Source of the DNA: Asticcacaulis excentricus CB 48
GTDB lineage: Bacteria > Pseudomonadota > Alphaproteobacteria > Caulobacterales > Caulobacteraceae
Direction of reading: 5' to 3'
Length of the DNA: 64,000 bases
NCBI RefSeq assembly: GCF_000175215.2
Contig: NC_014818.1
Coordinates: forward strand, 1 to 64,000
The notes beneath the pieces are model-generated. The model was not told where the DNA came from. It made no database searches and saw only the letters and a program-made list of their open reading frames with translations. Positions 26,497 through 35,076 of this stretch are shown here, piece by piece. Every line of letters begins with the position of its first letter. Within the stretch, counting starts at the first letter, position 1. The position numbers and the translations under genes are program-made.

Positions 26497-27843
26497 TTAA
26501 CGACCGAAGGCGGTCAGGTCGGTCAGCAGGATCAGGTCGGATGGCTCCGGAATACGCGTTTGTGGCAGGTCGCGATTGGGCGGCAGGGCCTGCCAGACGA
26601 GGGTGTACACCCGGCCGTCCGGGCCGGTCGTCTGGGTTGTCTGCACGCGGCTGACATCCGTGACCCCGATCCGGGCGGCCGCGCGGGCATTGAGGCTTTC
26701 GACCCTGCGCTCCTCGATCGGCTTCAGGGTACGGGAATCGACGACGAACGCCAGCGCCTGCCCCAGCCGCGTCACCGGTATAATGAGCTGACCGGCCGAC
26801 CCGGGGCGCGCCCCTTCGACAAACAGTTCGCTGTTGAGCGAGCCGCCGCCTTTAAAGTCCCAGCGGTAGCTGGTCCAGGCGCTGATCTGTTGGCGGTTCC
26901 ACGTCTTGCCTTCGCGGCGCGCCAGCCAGATCTGCGTGTTTCCGGCGGCGTCGTACTTGTGGTAGGTGATCGTAACGCGCTTGTCGGCATCAAAGCCGAT
27001 CACGGTGTTGTTGTTGATCATGCCGCCCTTGACCGGCACCGGATCGACGACTTCGGCGTCCTTCAGGCGGATCGGCAGGGGCAGTGGTGATCCGTCAGCC
27101 TTTTCCCAGTGTATCAGGTCACGGCTGCGCGCATAGGACAGGTCATGATTGGTCTCGGCCATTGGTGAGTCGCGCCACACCCAGGTGATGTGAAACCAAC
27201 CGTCCGGCCCCGACACAGGGCCAACGAAATAGGCGTTGCGCTGCCCTTCGCCATCGACCAGCGGGGCCGAGGTAAGTGAAGACCAGCGCCCGGCGCCAGT
27301 GTCATAGACATTATAGACTTCGTTGCCGCGGCCGCTTGACCCATCGCGGTACTTATAGACCAGACGCCCGTCGCCATCGTGCAGGAAGATGGGATAGGTC
27401 ATGTGGGCTTCACGCGTCGCCTCGACCATGACCGGCACGCGTTTCAAGGTGCGCACATCGCCAGACGGGTCGCTGCGGAAATAGGTCAGGGGATCGACGT
27501 GCATATTGCCCGCTACGTGCAGCGCCCCTATGGGATCGAGCGCCATGGCGATATAGTTATGGCTGTCCCAGCCGAGCCAGGTATCCACCTTGTGATAGAC
27601 CCAGTGAGCCGGGTTGTTCAGCGGGCGCTGTGCCACGGTTAGTTGCCGATTGGCATCGTAATAGGCGACGTAAAGATGGGTCTTTGACACCGCCATAGCA
27701 AAGCGCGCGCTATGGCCCGCCCAGACGCGGTCAATCGCTTCCGGCATCGGCGGTGTCTGCGCCACAGCGGGCGGCAGACCGACCCACAGTCCGAACAACC
27801 CAATGGCCAAAGCTTTGATAATCGACCTAGTAATCAACAGCAT
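26497..27843 (-). CDS. Exported BNR_4 repeat beta-propeller, putative polysaccharide lyase
   Basis: 448 aa from the ATG at 27843, which opens a signal peptide (LITRSIIKALAIGLFGLW, cleaved after PAVAQ). The mature protein is a seven-bladed propeller of the BNR_4 type: VWAGHSARFAMAVSKTHLYV, WDSHNYIAMALDPIGALHVA (the His typical of the lyase cleft), REAHMTYPIF, NAYFVGPVSGPDGWFHITW and NNNTVIGFDADKRVTITYHK. BNR_4 proteins include lyases that cut rhamnose-glucuronate linkages (ulvan lyase and rhamnose-alpha-1,4-glucuronate lyase families). That fits the neighbouring GH105 and KduI, but the class is inferred. Overlaps DUF2264 by 17 bp; last gene of the leftward operon. Confidence 0.8.
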   Translation of the reverse strand: MLLITRSIIKALAIGLFGLWVGLPPAVAQTPPMPEAIDRVWAGHSARFAMAVSKTHLYVAYYDANRQLTVAQRPLNNPAHWVYHKVDTWLGWDSHNYIAMALDPIGALHVAGNMHVDPLTYFRSDPSGDVRTLKRVPVMVEATREAHMTYPIFLHDGDGRLVYKYRDGSSGRGNEVYNVYDTGAGRWSSLTSAPLVDGEGQRNAYFVGPVSGPDGWFHITWVWRDSPMAETNHDLSYARSRDLIHWEKADGSPLPLPIRLKDAEVVDPVPVKGGMINNNTVIGFDADKRVTITYHKYDAAGNTQIWLARREGKTWNRQQISAWTSYRWDFKGGGSLNSELFVEGARPGSAGQLIIPVTRLGQALAFVVDSRTLKPIEERRVESLNARAAARIGVTDVSRVQTTQTTGPDGRVYTLVWQALPPNRDLPQTRIPEPSDLILLTDLTAFGR

Positions 27844-29083
27844 AATCCTTCGAGAAGCCCTGACCAGCAAAGGCCTTCTTCTGAGTCCAGTCCTCGGCGG
27901 GCGCGGTCCAGAAACTGTCACTGGCCGGCAGTCCGAGTGCTAGAAAGCTCTCTGACGTTATGTACATGCTGCCGTTGTTCGAATACCAGTCGCCCAGTTC
28001 CGGGTGATGTCCGACAAAACCGATGGTCAGATACCCCTCCGAAGTGAAGTTCGACGGCGCGCTGAACACCGCGCGATGCACGGCGCTCAGGGCCGCGCGC
28101 ACCTGCCCTTCGGAGAGTTTCGCCGGTAGGGCCTTGCGCAAGGCCAGAAGCGCCAGCGGCTGAAACGCCGCCGTGCGATAGGTCAACGAGCGGCCGACGG
28201 GTGGATAAGTGCCGGTCGGTGACACGAAGCGCTCCAGATGCTCGCCGTAGCGCTGCATACGCTTTTGCCATTTGGGCAGTTCGACCTCTGGCTTGAGGTT
28301 GTTGAAGCTGGGCTTCAGCCGCACCAGTACCTCAAGGATTTCGACCAGCATCGGATAGATAACGTAGGAATTGTAGTAGTCGAAGTGCAGCCGCGTGCCG
28401 TCCGCGATCCAGCCATCGCCCGCATACCATTCCTCCATCTTCTTTATCGTCAGATCGACGCGCATGGGGTCCCAGTCTTCGCCGATCATCAGCAGGAAGA
28501 CCTCGTTCATGGCGGCAAACAGCAACCAGTTGGTATAGGGCGGTGACACGCGGCGAAGCTGTTTGATCTCGGTCACGATTCGCGATTTGGTCGTCGCATC
28601 AAGCGGCTCCCAGAGCTGTTTGGGCGCACGCATCAGGGCATTGGTGAAATAGGCGGAATCGACCAGCGCCTGACCGTGCCCCCGCCACAACAGATAGTCG
28701 GGGCTCTTAGGATCAACGGAATGAACATAGGCTTCTGGGGCCTGTTGCGTCAGTGTGCGGCGAACGCGGCCCTCAGCTGTGTCATCGTCCGGCAGAGTCA
28801 GCCATGGCGCCACGCCGGCAATCAGGCGCGCGAAAGCCTCCATATAGGCGACGTCGCGATTGCGCCCATCCCAGGTGGGGCTGACCTCCAGCTGAAACCG
28901 GGCTTTCAACTGGCCTTTGGCCATGTTCGACAGCACAGGTTCGGCTATCTTTTGCAACAGCCCGGCCATATAGGCGCGATCCGTCTCAGCCGCAGCGACC
29001 TTGGGCTTAGCCGCCGACGCGGCCCCGGCCCCCAGCGCCGCCGTGCCCGCTACAGCCGCAGTCAGAAAATCCCGTCTTTGCAT
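27827..29083 (-). CDS. Tat-exported DUF2264 family protein, probable glycosidase
   Basis: 418 aa. The Tat-like signal MQRRDFLTAAVAGTAALGAG starts the protein. The chain shows the DUF2264 pattern of an (alpha/alpha) barrel: YMEAFARLIAGVAPWL, DSAYFTNALMRAP, RVSPPYTNWLLFAAMNEVFL, GDGWIADGTRLHFDYYNSYV, GRSLTYRTAAFQPLALLALR and GYLTIGFVGHHPELGDWYSN. DUF2264 genes recur in loci for acidic and rhamnose-containing polysaccharides, and some members are reported as glycoside hydrolases acting on glucuronides (from memory, not checked). Starts 25 bp after the GH105 fusion gene; its 3' end overlaps BNR_4. Confidence 0.8.
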   Translation of the reverse strand: MQRRDFLTAAVAGTAALGAGAASAAKPKVAAAETDRAYMAGLLQKIAEPVLSNMAKGQLKARFQLEVSPTWDGRNRDVAYMEAFARLIAGVAPWLTLPDDDTAEGRVRRTLTQQAPEAYVHSVDPKSPDYLLWRGHGQALVDSAYFTNALMRAPKQLWEPLDATTKSRIVTEIKQLRRVSPPYTNWLLFAAMNEVFLLMIGEDWDPMRVDLTIKKMEEWYAGDGWIADGTRLHFDYYNSYVIYPMLVEILEVLVRLKPSFNNLKPEVELPKWQKRMQRYGEHLERFVSPTGTYPPVGRSLTYRTAAFQPLALLALRKALPAKLSEGQVRAALSAVHRAVFSAPSNFTSEGYLTIGFVGHHPELGDWYSNNGSMYITSESFLALGLPASDSFWTAPAEDWTQKKAFAGQGFSKDYAVDY

Positions 29084-29108
29084 GGTATCACCTTACTGTT
29101 GGCGGTCT

Positions 29109-31199
29109 TTACTTCTTCAGTTCCGCGCGACGCGCATCCAGCCACGTCCGGAAGGCGTCGAGGGTTTTGACGCCTTGCTGATCCTGACTCCACGCCGTGC
29201 CAAAGGCGTAACGAACGCTTTGGGGGTCCCGGAATGTGACGAAGACAGAGTTGCCGTCATCGCGAACACCGCCGTCGATGGCCTCCGGTCGGTAAAACAC
29301 AACGAGGCCAAGCGCGTCATCGGCAAGAGATTGAACGCCCCAGGAGGCGATATAGGCCCAGCCCGACGCATCGGCTTCCCCCCGCAAAAGCGTGACGCCC
29401 GGATGTTTGACAAAGCCCGTCAGCAGCGGCGACTGCCCCCCTTCGCCCTTGGCGCTGACATGGGTCAGGGCCGAGCCCTTGCGGATCTCCAGCCGCGTCG
29501 TCAGACGCGACGCGGCCCCGTCAAAGCCTGTATTGCCCACTTCGATAATCGCGGCTGCCGGGCCGTTTTCGATGACCTTCGCCGTGATGGCCGACTTGCC
29601 CAGTTGAGTCGCGCGGTTATTGCGCAACACCCCGACCCCGCCGATCCCGACCGTGTCACCAACCTTGAAGATGTCCATGCCCCACGGCGCCATGGCGTGA
29701 TAGTTGTCAACGCCGTGCCCGATCGTGTGCAGGATGGGGCCCGGCGTTTTTTTGCCGAAGATGTCGATGGCCAGACGCTCATCGAGATACATGCGGTAGG
29801 CGGCAAGGTCCGATTCCCAGCCGATCCCTTCAAAGGCCAGCAGGCCATCGTGAATGAAATGCGACTCCGGCACGGTGTAGTCCTTGCGCAAATGGAAGAC
29901 ACCGCCGCTCAGCACATTGTTGATCAGTGTGCCGCCGTCCTGAACGTTCAGCACCGCCTGCACCGGAACCGGTGCGCTTTGCACGGTCAAATCCTTGCCC
30001 GGCTTCAAATCGAGATCGGCCACCGCCGTGGCGGCGAGCAGAAACGCCCCGACGCCATAGAACTGCGTGTCGTCATAGGAGACGTTTTCGGGGCGGTCAG
30101 AAACCGGCTGTACCCAGCCAAACTTGCCATCGGGATGCACGGCGCGCACAAGCGCCGTCCAGCCCTTGCGCAGGGTGGGCTCATATTCCCGCGCGTCCAG
30201 CAAACCCGCCTTGATGCCCCAGGCAAACCCGTAGGTGAAGAAGGCTGTACCGCTCGATTCCGGCAGCGACTTGGTGGGGTCGGACAACAGCGACGGCGAC
30301 CAGTAGCCATCCGGCTTCTGGATCGTTTTCAGCTTGCCCGCCATTTCCTTGAAGACAGTCTGCATGCGTCCGCGCACGGGGTCGCCCTCAGGCAGAAGCG
30401 GGATCATGCGCGCAAGCCCGGCAAAGGCCCAGCCATCGCCCCGGCTCCAGAACACCTTTTCCCCATTGGGCCCGCGGCGATCAAAGAAGCGGGAATCGCG
30501 GAAATAGAGGCGCTCCTGCGGATCATAAAGATAGTCAGTCGTCGCCAGAAACTCTTTCTTGGCGTAATCCGCATACCTCGGATCGCCGGTAACACGCGAC
30601 AGCTCAAACCACGCCGGCGGGGCCATGAAGAGCGCATCGACCCAGCACCAGCGCTCATCGCAATCGACGCCACGCGGATCGGAATATTCCCGGTGCTTCA
30701 GGCCAACCTCGGGCGGGAAGGCCAGAATGGTGTCAAACCTCTGCTTCAAAGGCGCAATGGCCTCCGGCCCCGCCCCGTTCTGCGAGGCCCACAGATAGGA
30801 CTGACCGATCACGTGATCATCAGCGTGGTAGGGCGTGGGACCCAGTTGCCATTTATTGGCCTGACCACGGGCGAGGATGGTTTGCTTATAGATCGGATTG
30901 CTGGAGTGTTTGGCCATCTCGGTCAGGCCAACAAACAGGGCCCCCTGCACCCAGCCGGTCTTGTGCGGCGTATCGGCAGAGGCATTGGCCGGGATCGCGC
31001 CGCCCGCCAGATTGGCTAACTGATACGCCGCCACCTTGTCGGCTAGCGCCATGACCTCCGCCGGACGGTACGGAATGGCTGCCTCCGTCTGTGCCGTTGC
31101 CTTTTGCGCGGGTTGCGGTGTTGCAGAGACGGCATTTGAGGGCAGGCCCGCCGTCACACAAGTCGTAAGGGCGGCGGTCGCAAACAGAAACGTTTTCAT
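29109..31199 (-). CDS. Exported GH105 unsaturated glucuronyl/galacturonyl hydrolase fused to DUF4861
   Basis: 696 aa from the ATG at 31199 with signal peptide (MKTFLFATAALTTCVTAGLP). Residues about 45-375 are a GH88/GH105 (alpha/alpha)6 barrel: DRWCWVDALFM-like block at CWVDALFMAPPAWFELSR, FWSRGDGWAFAGLARM and ESSGTAFFTYGFAWGI. These enzymes remove the unsaturated uronic acid that lyases leave on the non-reducing end. Residues about 385-690 are a DUF4861 beta-rich domain (GGVFHLRKDYTVPESHFIHD, RMYLDERLAIDIFGKKTPG). The released sugar would be converted spontaneously and by KduI, encoded immediately upstream. Second gene of the leftward operon. The fusion in one chain is less common than separate genes. 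Confidence 0.9.
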   Translation of the reverse strand: MKTFLFATAALTTCVTAGLPSNAVSATPQPAQKATAQTEAAIPYRPAEVMALADKVAAYQLANLAGGAIPANASADTPHKTGWVQGALFVGLTEMAKHSSNPIYKQTILARGQANKWQLGPTPYHADDHVIGQSYLWASQNGAGPEAIAPLKQRFDTILAFPPEVGLKHREYSDPRGVDCDERWCWVDALFMAPPAWFELSRVTGDPRYADYAKKEFLATTDYLYDPQERLYFRDSRFFDRRGPNGEKVFWSRGDGWAFAGLARMIPLLPEGDPVRGRMQTVFKEMAGKLKTIQKPDGYWSPSLLSDPTKSLPESSGTAFFTYGFAWGIKAGLLDAREYEPTLRKGWTALVRAVHPDGKFGWVQPVSDRPENVSYDDTQFYGVGAFLLAATAVADLDLKPGKDLTVQSAPVPVQAVLNVQDGGTLINNVLSGGVFHLRKDYTVPESHFIHDGLLAFEGIGWESDLAAYRMYLDERLAIDIFGKKTPGPILHTIGHGVDNYHAMAPWGMDIFKVGDTVGIGGVGVLRNNRATQLGKSAITAKVIENGPAAAIIEVGNTGFDGAASRLTTRLEIRKGSALTHVSAKGEGGQSPLLTGFVKHPGVTLLRGEADASGWAYIASWGVQSLADDALGLVVFYRPEAIDGGVRDDGNSVFVTFRDPQSVRYAFGTAWSQDQQGVKTLDAFRTWLDARRAELKK

Positions 31200-31274
31200 G
31201 GGCGTTCTCTCTGTAGTTTTGATTTCAGACGCGGCGGGACAGGTCATAGGCGTGAGCTTCCACTTTTCATCGCC

Positions 31275-32123
31275 TCAGGACAACTGGCAGATTTCGAGCG
31301 GGGTCATATCGTCATAGTCGAGGTTTTCGCCGCCCATAGACCAGATAAAGGCATAGCGCGACGTGCCCGCACCCGTATGTACGGACCACGGCGGGCAGAT
31401 AACGGCCTGTTCGTTGCGCACCACCATTTGCCGCATCTGATCAGGCCGGCCCATAAAGTGAAACACCGCATCGTCGGCGCCGAGGTCGAAATAGAAATAG
31501 ACCTCCGAACGCCGATCATGGGTGTGCGGTGGCATGGTGTTCCACACGCTGCCCGGCTGAAGGAGGGTCAGTCCGACGAGAAGCTGTGCCGATTCGCACA
31601 CGCCCGGCACCACGAGCTGGTAAATCGTGCGGGCATTGGCGGTTTCCAGCGCCCCGCGATGCAACGCATTGACGTCCGCGATGGACAGATGTCTGACCTC
31701 AAATGCCTTATGCGCCGGCGTCGAGGCCAGATAAAAGCGGGCCGGGTTTTGCGGCGTCAGGGAACGAAAGACCACGCACTCAGTCCCCTTGGGCAGATAG
31801 AGGGCGTCGTGCAAAGCCAGCGTATAATCCACGCCGTTGACGCAAACTATCCCTACACCCGGACCGATATTTACTGCCGCCATCTCGCGGCTCGATAGGA
31901 AGGCCTGACCGCCCAGAGACGCCGGTTCGGAGATGACCGGCAGCGCGACAGAACCGCTAACCGGTAAGGCGCCACCGATTACAAGCCGCTCCTGATGGAC
32001 ATAATTTAAACGGATGTCATCGGCGACAAACAGGCCATCAATAAGATAGCGTTCGCGCAGGTCATCCGCTGAGGCCCCCATTAATTCATCGGGATGGGTG
32101 GCGTAAAAGGTTCGCTCGTACAC
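31275..32123 (-). CDS. kduI: 5-dehydro-4-deoxy-D-glucuronate isomerase
   Basis: 282 aa, GTG start. A cytosolic cupin that isomerises 5-keto-4-deoxyuronate to 3-deoxy-D-glycero-2,5-hexodiulosonate in pectin and uronate catabolism. The family start RTFYATHPDEL is followed by YLIDGLFVADDIRLNYVHQERLV; the zinc site is MPPHTHDRRSEVYFYFDL with His, His and Glu, plus the second His block PPWSVHTGAG. Length matches the family (about 278). First gene of the leftward operon; the divergent region to the transporter holds the likely operator. KduD, KdgK and KdgA partners are not in this window. Confidence 0.95.
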   Translation of the reverse strand: MYERTFYATHPDELMGASADDLRERYLIDGLFVADDIRLNYVHQERLVIGGALPVSGSVALPVISEPASLGGQAFLSSREMAAVNIGPGVGIVCVNGVDYTLALHDALYLPKGTECVVFRSLTPQNPARFYLASTPAHKAFEVRHLSIADVNALHRGALETANARTIYQLVVPGVCESAQLLVGLTLLQPGSVWNTMPPHTHDRRSEVYFYFDLGADDAVFHFMGRPDQMRQMVVRNEQAVICPPWSVHTGAGTSRYAFIWSMGGENLDYDDMTPLEICQLS

Positions 32124-32460
32124 GGAAAGGTCTCTGGGAATTGGGTCTATCGGACAACGATTTCGGGCCCTGCACCCGATTTTTTATCTTACAAATAACG
32201 CGTACCATTTTATGGTTCCATAGTCCATATATAGTGACAAACAATCTCCACGTTGCGCACCGCTGGTCGAGGCGCCTTCAAAAACGCATTGATCCCTTCG
32301 CCCGGATGAGTATGCTCGATAACAAAAAGTCAAAACGGGGCCCGACATGAAAAAAGCTTTGCACAACGCTGGGCGCACGTTTGCAACGCGTTACGACAAC
32401 AGGTTTTGGCCACTCTAATAAACGGATATCGCCAAAAAGCGGGTTGAAACCCGGCCAGAT

Positions 32461-32481
32461 TTGTTTCTATATGAGAAACAA
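32461..32481. promoter_or_regulatory. KdgR-like palindromic operator between kduI and the uronate transporter
   Basis: Perfect inverted repeat TTGTTTC-N7-GAAACAA, 54 bp upstream of the transporter ATG. It resembles the IclR-family KdgR operator described in enterobacteria (TGAAAC/GTTTCA half sites). An additional ATGAAAC half site follows at about 32494. An IclR-family regulator is encoded at 48039. The rest of the 411-bp divergent intergenic region (32124-32534) shows no gene. Confidence 0.5.
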
Positions 32482-32501
32482 TTATCTCCATAAATGAAAC
32501 T

Positions 32502-32520
32502 CCAGCCATTTTAAGGCTGG
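32502..32520 (+). promoter_or_regulatory. 5'-leader hairpin of the uronate transporter mRNA
   Basis: CCAGCC-N7-GGCTGG lies between the palindromic operator and the AGGGAG ribosome-binding site. No T-run follows, so it is not a terminator. It may affect translation or mRNA stability, or be incidental. Confidence 0.3.
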
Positions 32521-32534
32521 ACAGGGAGTTCTGA

Positions 32535-33857
32535 ATGACCGCCTCTGCCTCACCGGCCGCGACGGGCCCGGTCACCCGCTATCGCTGGGTGATCTGCGCG
32601 CTGTTGTTCATCGCCATCGGCATCAACTATATCGACCGGCAGATGATCGGCATTTTGAAGCCCACCCTTCAGGGCGAGCTTCAGTGGACTGAGATCGACT
32701 ATGCCAACATCGTCTTCTGGTTTCAGTGTTTCTATGCGGTTGGCTTCCTCACCTTCGGTCGCGTTATCGACGCCGTCGGCGTGCGCATCGGCTATGCGGT
32801 AGCCTTTACCATCTGGACCATCGCCTCGATCGGTCACGGCCTGATCCACAGCATCACGCAGTTCGCCATTGCCCGCTCGGTTCTGGGCTTCGGGGAGGCC
32901 GGCGCCTTCCCTGCATCGCTTAAGGCCGTGTCGGAATGGTTCCCGCAGAAGGAACGCGCGCAGGCCGTCGGCATCTTCAACGCAGGGACCGCCATGGGGC
33001 CGATCATCACGCCCCTGCTCGTCCCGGCCATTACGCTGGCCTTTGGCTGGCGCGCCGCCTTTATCGCCATCGGCATCATCACCGCCCTGTGGCTGGTGGC
33101 GTGGGTGATCATGTACCGCCGTCCACAGGAGCATCCGAAGGTGTCGCCCGCCGAGCTGGCGCATATTCAGTCCGACGACACGAGCGCCACCGAAGCCGCC
33201 GCGCCCACGGCGAAAATCTCGTGGTTCAAGCTTTTGACCTTCCGTCAGACCTGGGCCTATGCGCTGGGTAAGTTCCTGACCGACCCCATCTGGTGGCTCT
33301 ATCTATTCTGGTTGCCGGACTTCCTGCACAAGCGGCATGGCCTTGATCTGAAGACCTTCGGACCGCCGTTGATTGCCATCTATCTGCTGGCCGATTTCGG
33401 GTCGATCTTCGGCGGCTGGGCGTCGTCAAAACAACTTAAGGCCGGGCGCACGCCCAATGCGGCCCGCAAATCCACCATGCTGATGTGTGCGCTTCTGGTG
33501 ACGCCCATCGTCGCGGCGCAGTTCGTCGATAGTCTCTGGGCCGCAGTCGCCATCATCGGGCTAGCCGCCGCCTCGCACCAGGCGTGGTCGGCCAACCTGA
33601 TGACCCTGCCGTCGGACCTCTTCCCCAAACAGGCCGTAGCCTCGGTTATCGGCATTGGCGGCATGGCCGGAGCCATCGGCGGAATGCTAATGACCACCTA
33701 CAACGGCTATATCCTTGAGCTGTTCAAATCGTACCAACCGATCTTCATCGTCGCCGGCTCGGCCTATCTGGTGGCCATTCTCGTCATCCACACCCTGACG
33801 CCCAAGCTCGAAAAGGTCGCCGAAGAAAAGATTTTGAAGGCAAAGACCGATGCGTAA
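32535..33857 (+). CDS. MFS hexuronate-type transporter (ExuT-like, ACS family)
   Basis: 440 aa, about 12 membrane segments. NYIDRQMIGILKPTLQGEL, GFGEAGAFPASLKAVSEWF and IFNAGTAMGPIITPLLVPA are hallmark blocks of the ExuT/ACS group. AGGGAG precedes the ATG. The stop overlaps the alginate-lyase-superfamily gene by 8 bp. Divergent from kduI and sharing the palindromic regulator site, it most likely imports monomeric or short uronates across the inner membrane for the KduI pathway. Close in sequence to the transporter at 9452, which suggests duplication within the replicon. Confidence 0.9.
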   Translation: MTASASPAATGPVTRYRWVICALLFIAIGINYIDRQMIGILKPTLQGELQWTEIDYANIVFWFQCFYAVGFLTFGRVIDAVGVRIGYAVAFTIWTIASIGHGLIHSITQFAIARSVLGFGEAGAFPASLKAVSEWFPQKERAQAVGIFNAGTAMGPIITPLLVPAITLAFGWRAAFIAIGIITALWLVAWVIMYRRPQEHPKVSPAELAHIQSDDTSATEAAAPTAKISWFKLLTFRQTWAYALGKFLTDPIWWLYLFWLPDFLHKRHGLDLKTFGPPLIAIYLLADFGSIFGGWASSKQLKAGRTPNAARKSTMLMCALLVTPIVAAQFVDSLWAAVAIIGLAAASHQAWSANLMTLPSDLFPKQAVASVIGIGGMAGAIGGMLMTTYNGYILELFKSYQPIFIVAGSAYLVAILVIHTLTPKLEKVAEEKILKAKTDA

Positions 33858-35076
33858 TCTCATCGCACTGAGCCTAATCCTGTCGCTTGGGGCTTCTGCG
33901 GTCGCTGCCGCACCGGTATGCGAAGGCACGAAAGGTTACAGCGCGACCTTTGACGGGCGGCGCACCTTCGGCTGGTCCCCGACCCGGCTTGAGAGCTTTC
34001 GGATCAAGGGCCTGGAGGCCCCTGCTGTGGTGAAAGTCATTAAAGACGCCGAAAAGGTCCTGACCGCCGGGCCGTGGAGCGTCACCTATAAGACGCGTAC
34101 GCCGCCGTCCGGAGACCGGCACGACTATATGAGCCTGGGGCCCTACTGGTGGCCCGACCCGGCAATGGCGGGCGGCGAGCCCTATATCCGACGCGACGGG
34201 CAGGTCAACCCGGAGCGTGCCACTGCCGCCTTCGACCGCACAGCCCTGACCCGAATGGCCGATGCGGTGGAGGCACTGTCGCTCGCCTACTTTTTCACCG
34301 GCAAGCGCGCCTATGCCGAGCGGGCGGCTCTGATCCTGCGCGTGTGGTTCCTAGACCCCGCCACCCGCATGAACCCCAATGTCAACTTCGGTCAGGGGGT
34401 GCCCGGCCGCACCAAAGGCCGTGCCGAAGGCCTGATCGACATGGAAAACCTGATCGGGGTGGTCGAAGGCATCGGCCTTCTGGCCCCGTCCGGGGCTTTG
34501 ACGGCCAAGGACACGGCAGGTCTGCAACAGTGGTTTTCGGACATGGCCGACTGGTTCGTCACCGATCCGCTGGGCAAGGAGGAAGCCGCGGCGCTGAATA
34601 ACCATGCCGTCCATTACGATCATCAGTTGATCACCTTTGCCCTGTTTGCCGGGCGAACCGATCTGGCGCGGCAGGTGGCAGAAGGCTTCACGAAACGCAT
34701 CGACGCGCAGATCGCCGCCGACGGCCGCCAGCCGAAAGAGCTGGAACGCACGCGCTCTCAACACTACAGCTACACCAATCTGTCGGCGATGCTCGATATT
34801 GCCGCCCTGTCGCGCTGCGTCGGGGTCGATCTATGGATGCACAAGGGGCCGCAGGCGCAGTCTTTGCGCACCGCGCTCGATTTCCACGCGGCTTTCGCGG
34901 GCGATGGCAAACAGTGGGCGTGGAAGGAAATCTCGCCCGAACCGGAGATGGTCTATCAGCTGCTGCTCAAGGCCACTGCCGCGACGAGCGATGCGTCGCT
35001 GGCTGCCAAGGCGCAGACCTACGCTGCCGAACACGGCTCAGAGCGCTTTGTGCTGCGGGATGGCCCAGCGTTTTAG
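33850..35076 (+). CDS. Exported alginate-lyase-superfamily protein (PF05426 type), putative glucuronan/alginate lyase
   Basis: 408 aa, signal peptide MRNLIALSLILSLGASAVAA. The (alpha/alpha) toroid motifs of the Alginate_lyase family are visible: GDRHDYMSLGPYWWPDP, MNPNVNFGQGVPGRTKGRAE, the catalytic NNHAVHYDHQ (Asn/His) and RTRSQHYSYTN (catalytic His/Tyr region). It is closer in pattern to the glucuronan-type lyases than to classical AlgL, but this was not tested. Coupled to the transporter by an 8-bp overlap. It would make unsaturated oligouronates for the GH105 enzyme in the periplasm. Converges with the next gene with a 4-bp overlap. Confidence 0.82.
   Translation: MRNLIALSLILSLGASAVAAAPVCEGTKGYSATFDGRRTFGWSPTRLESFRIKGLEAPAVVKVIKDAEKVLTAGPWSVTYKTRTPPSGDRHDYMSLGPYWWPDPAMAGGEPYIRRDGQVNPERATAAFDRTALTRMADAVEALSLAYFFTGKRAYAERAALILRVWFLDPATRMNPNVNFGQGVPGRTKGRAEGLIDMENLIGVVEGIGLLAPSGALTAKDTAGLQQWFSDMADWFVTDPLGKEEAAALNNHAVHYDHQLITFALFAGRTDLARQVAEGFTKRIDAQIAADGRQPKELERTRSQHYSYTNLSAMLDIAALSRCVGVDLWMHKGPQAQSLRTALDFHAAFAGDGKQWAWKEISPEPEMVYQLLLKATAATSDASLAAKAQTYAAEHGSERFVLRDGPAF

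Noticed and set aside
29001..31019. A 672-codon open frame on the plus strand.
   Set aside because: It lies antisense to the GH105-DUF4861 gene and the DUF2264 start, has no domain signature, and reflects GC-rich codon bias.
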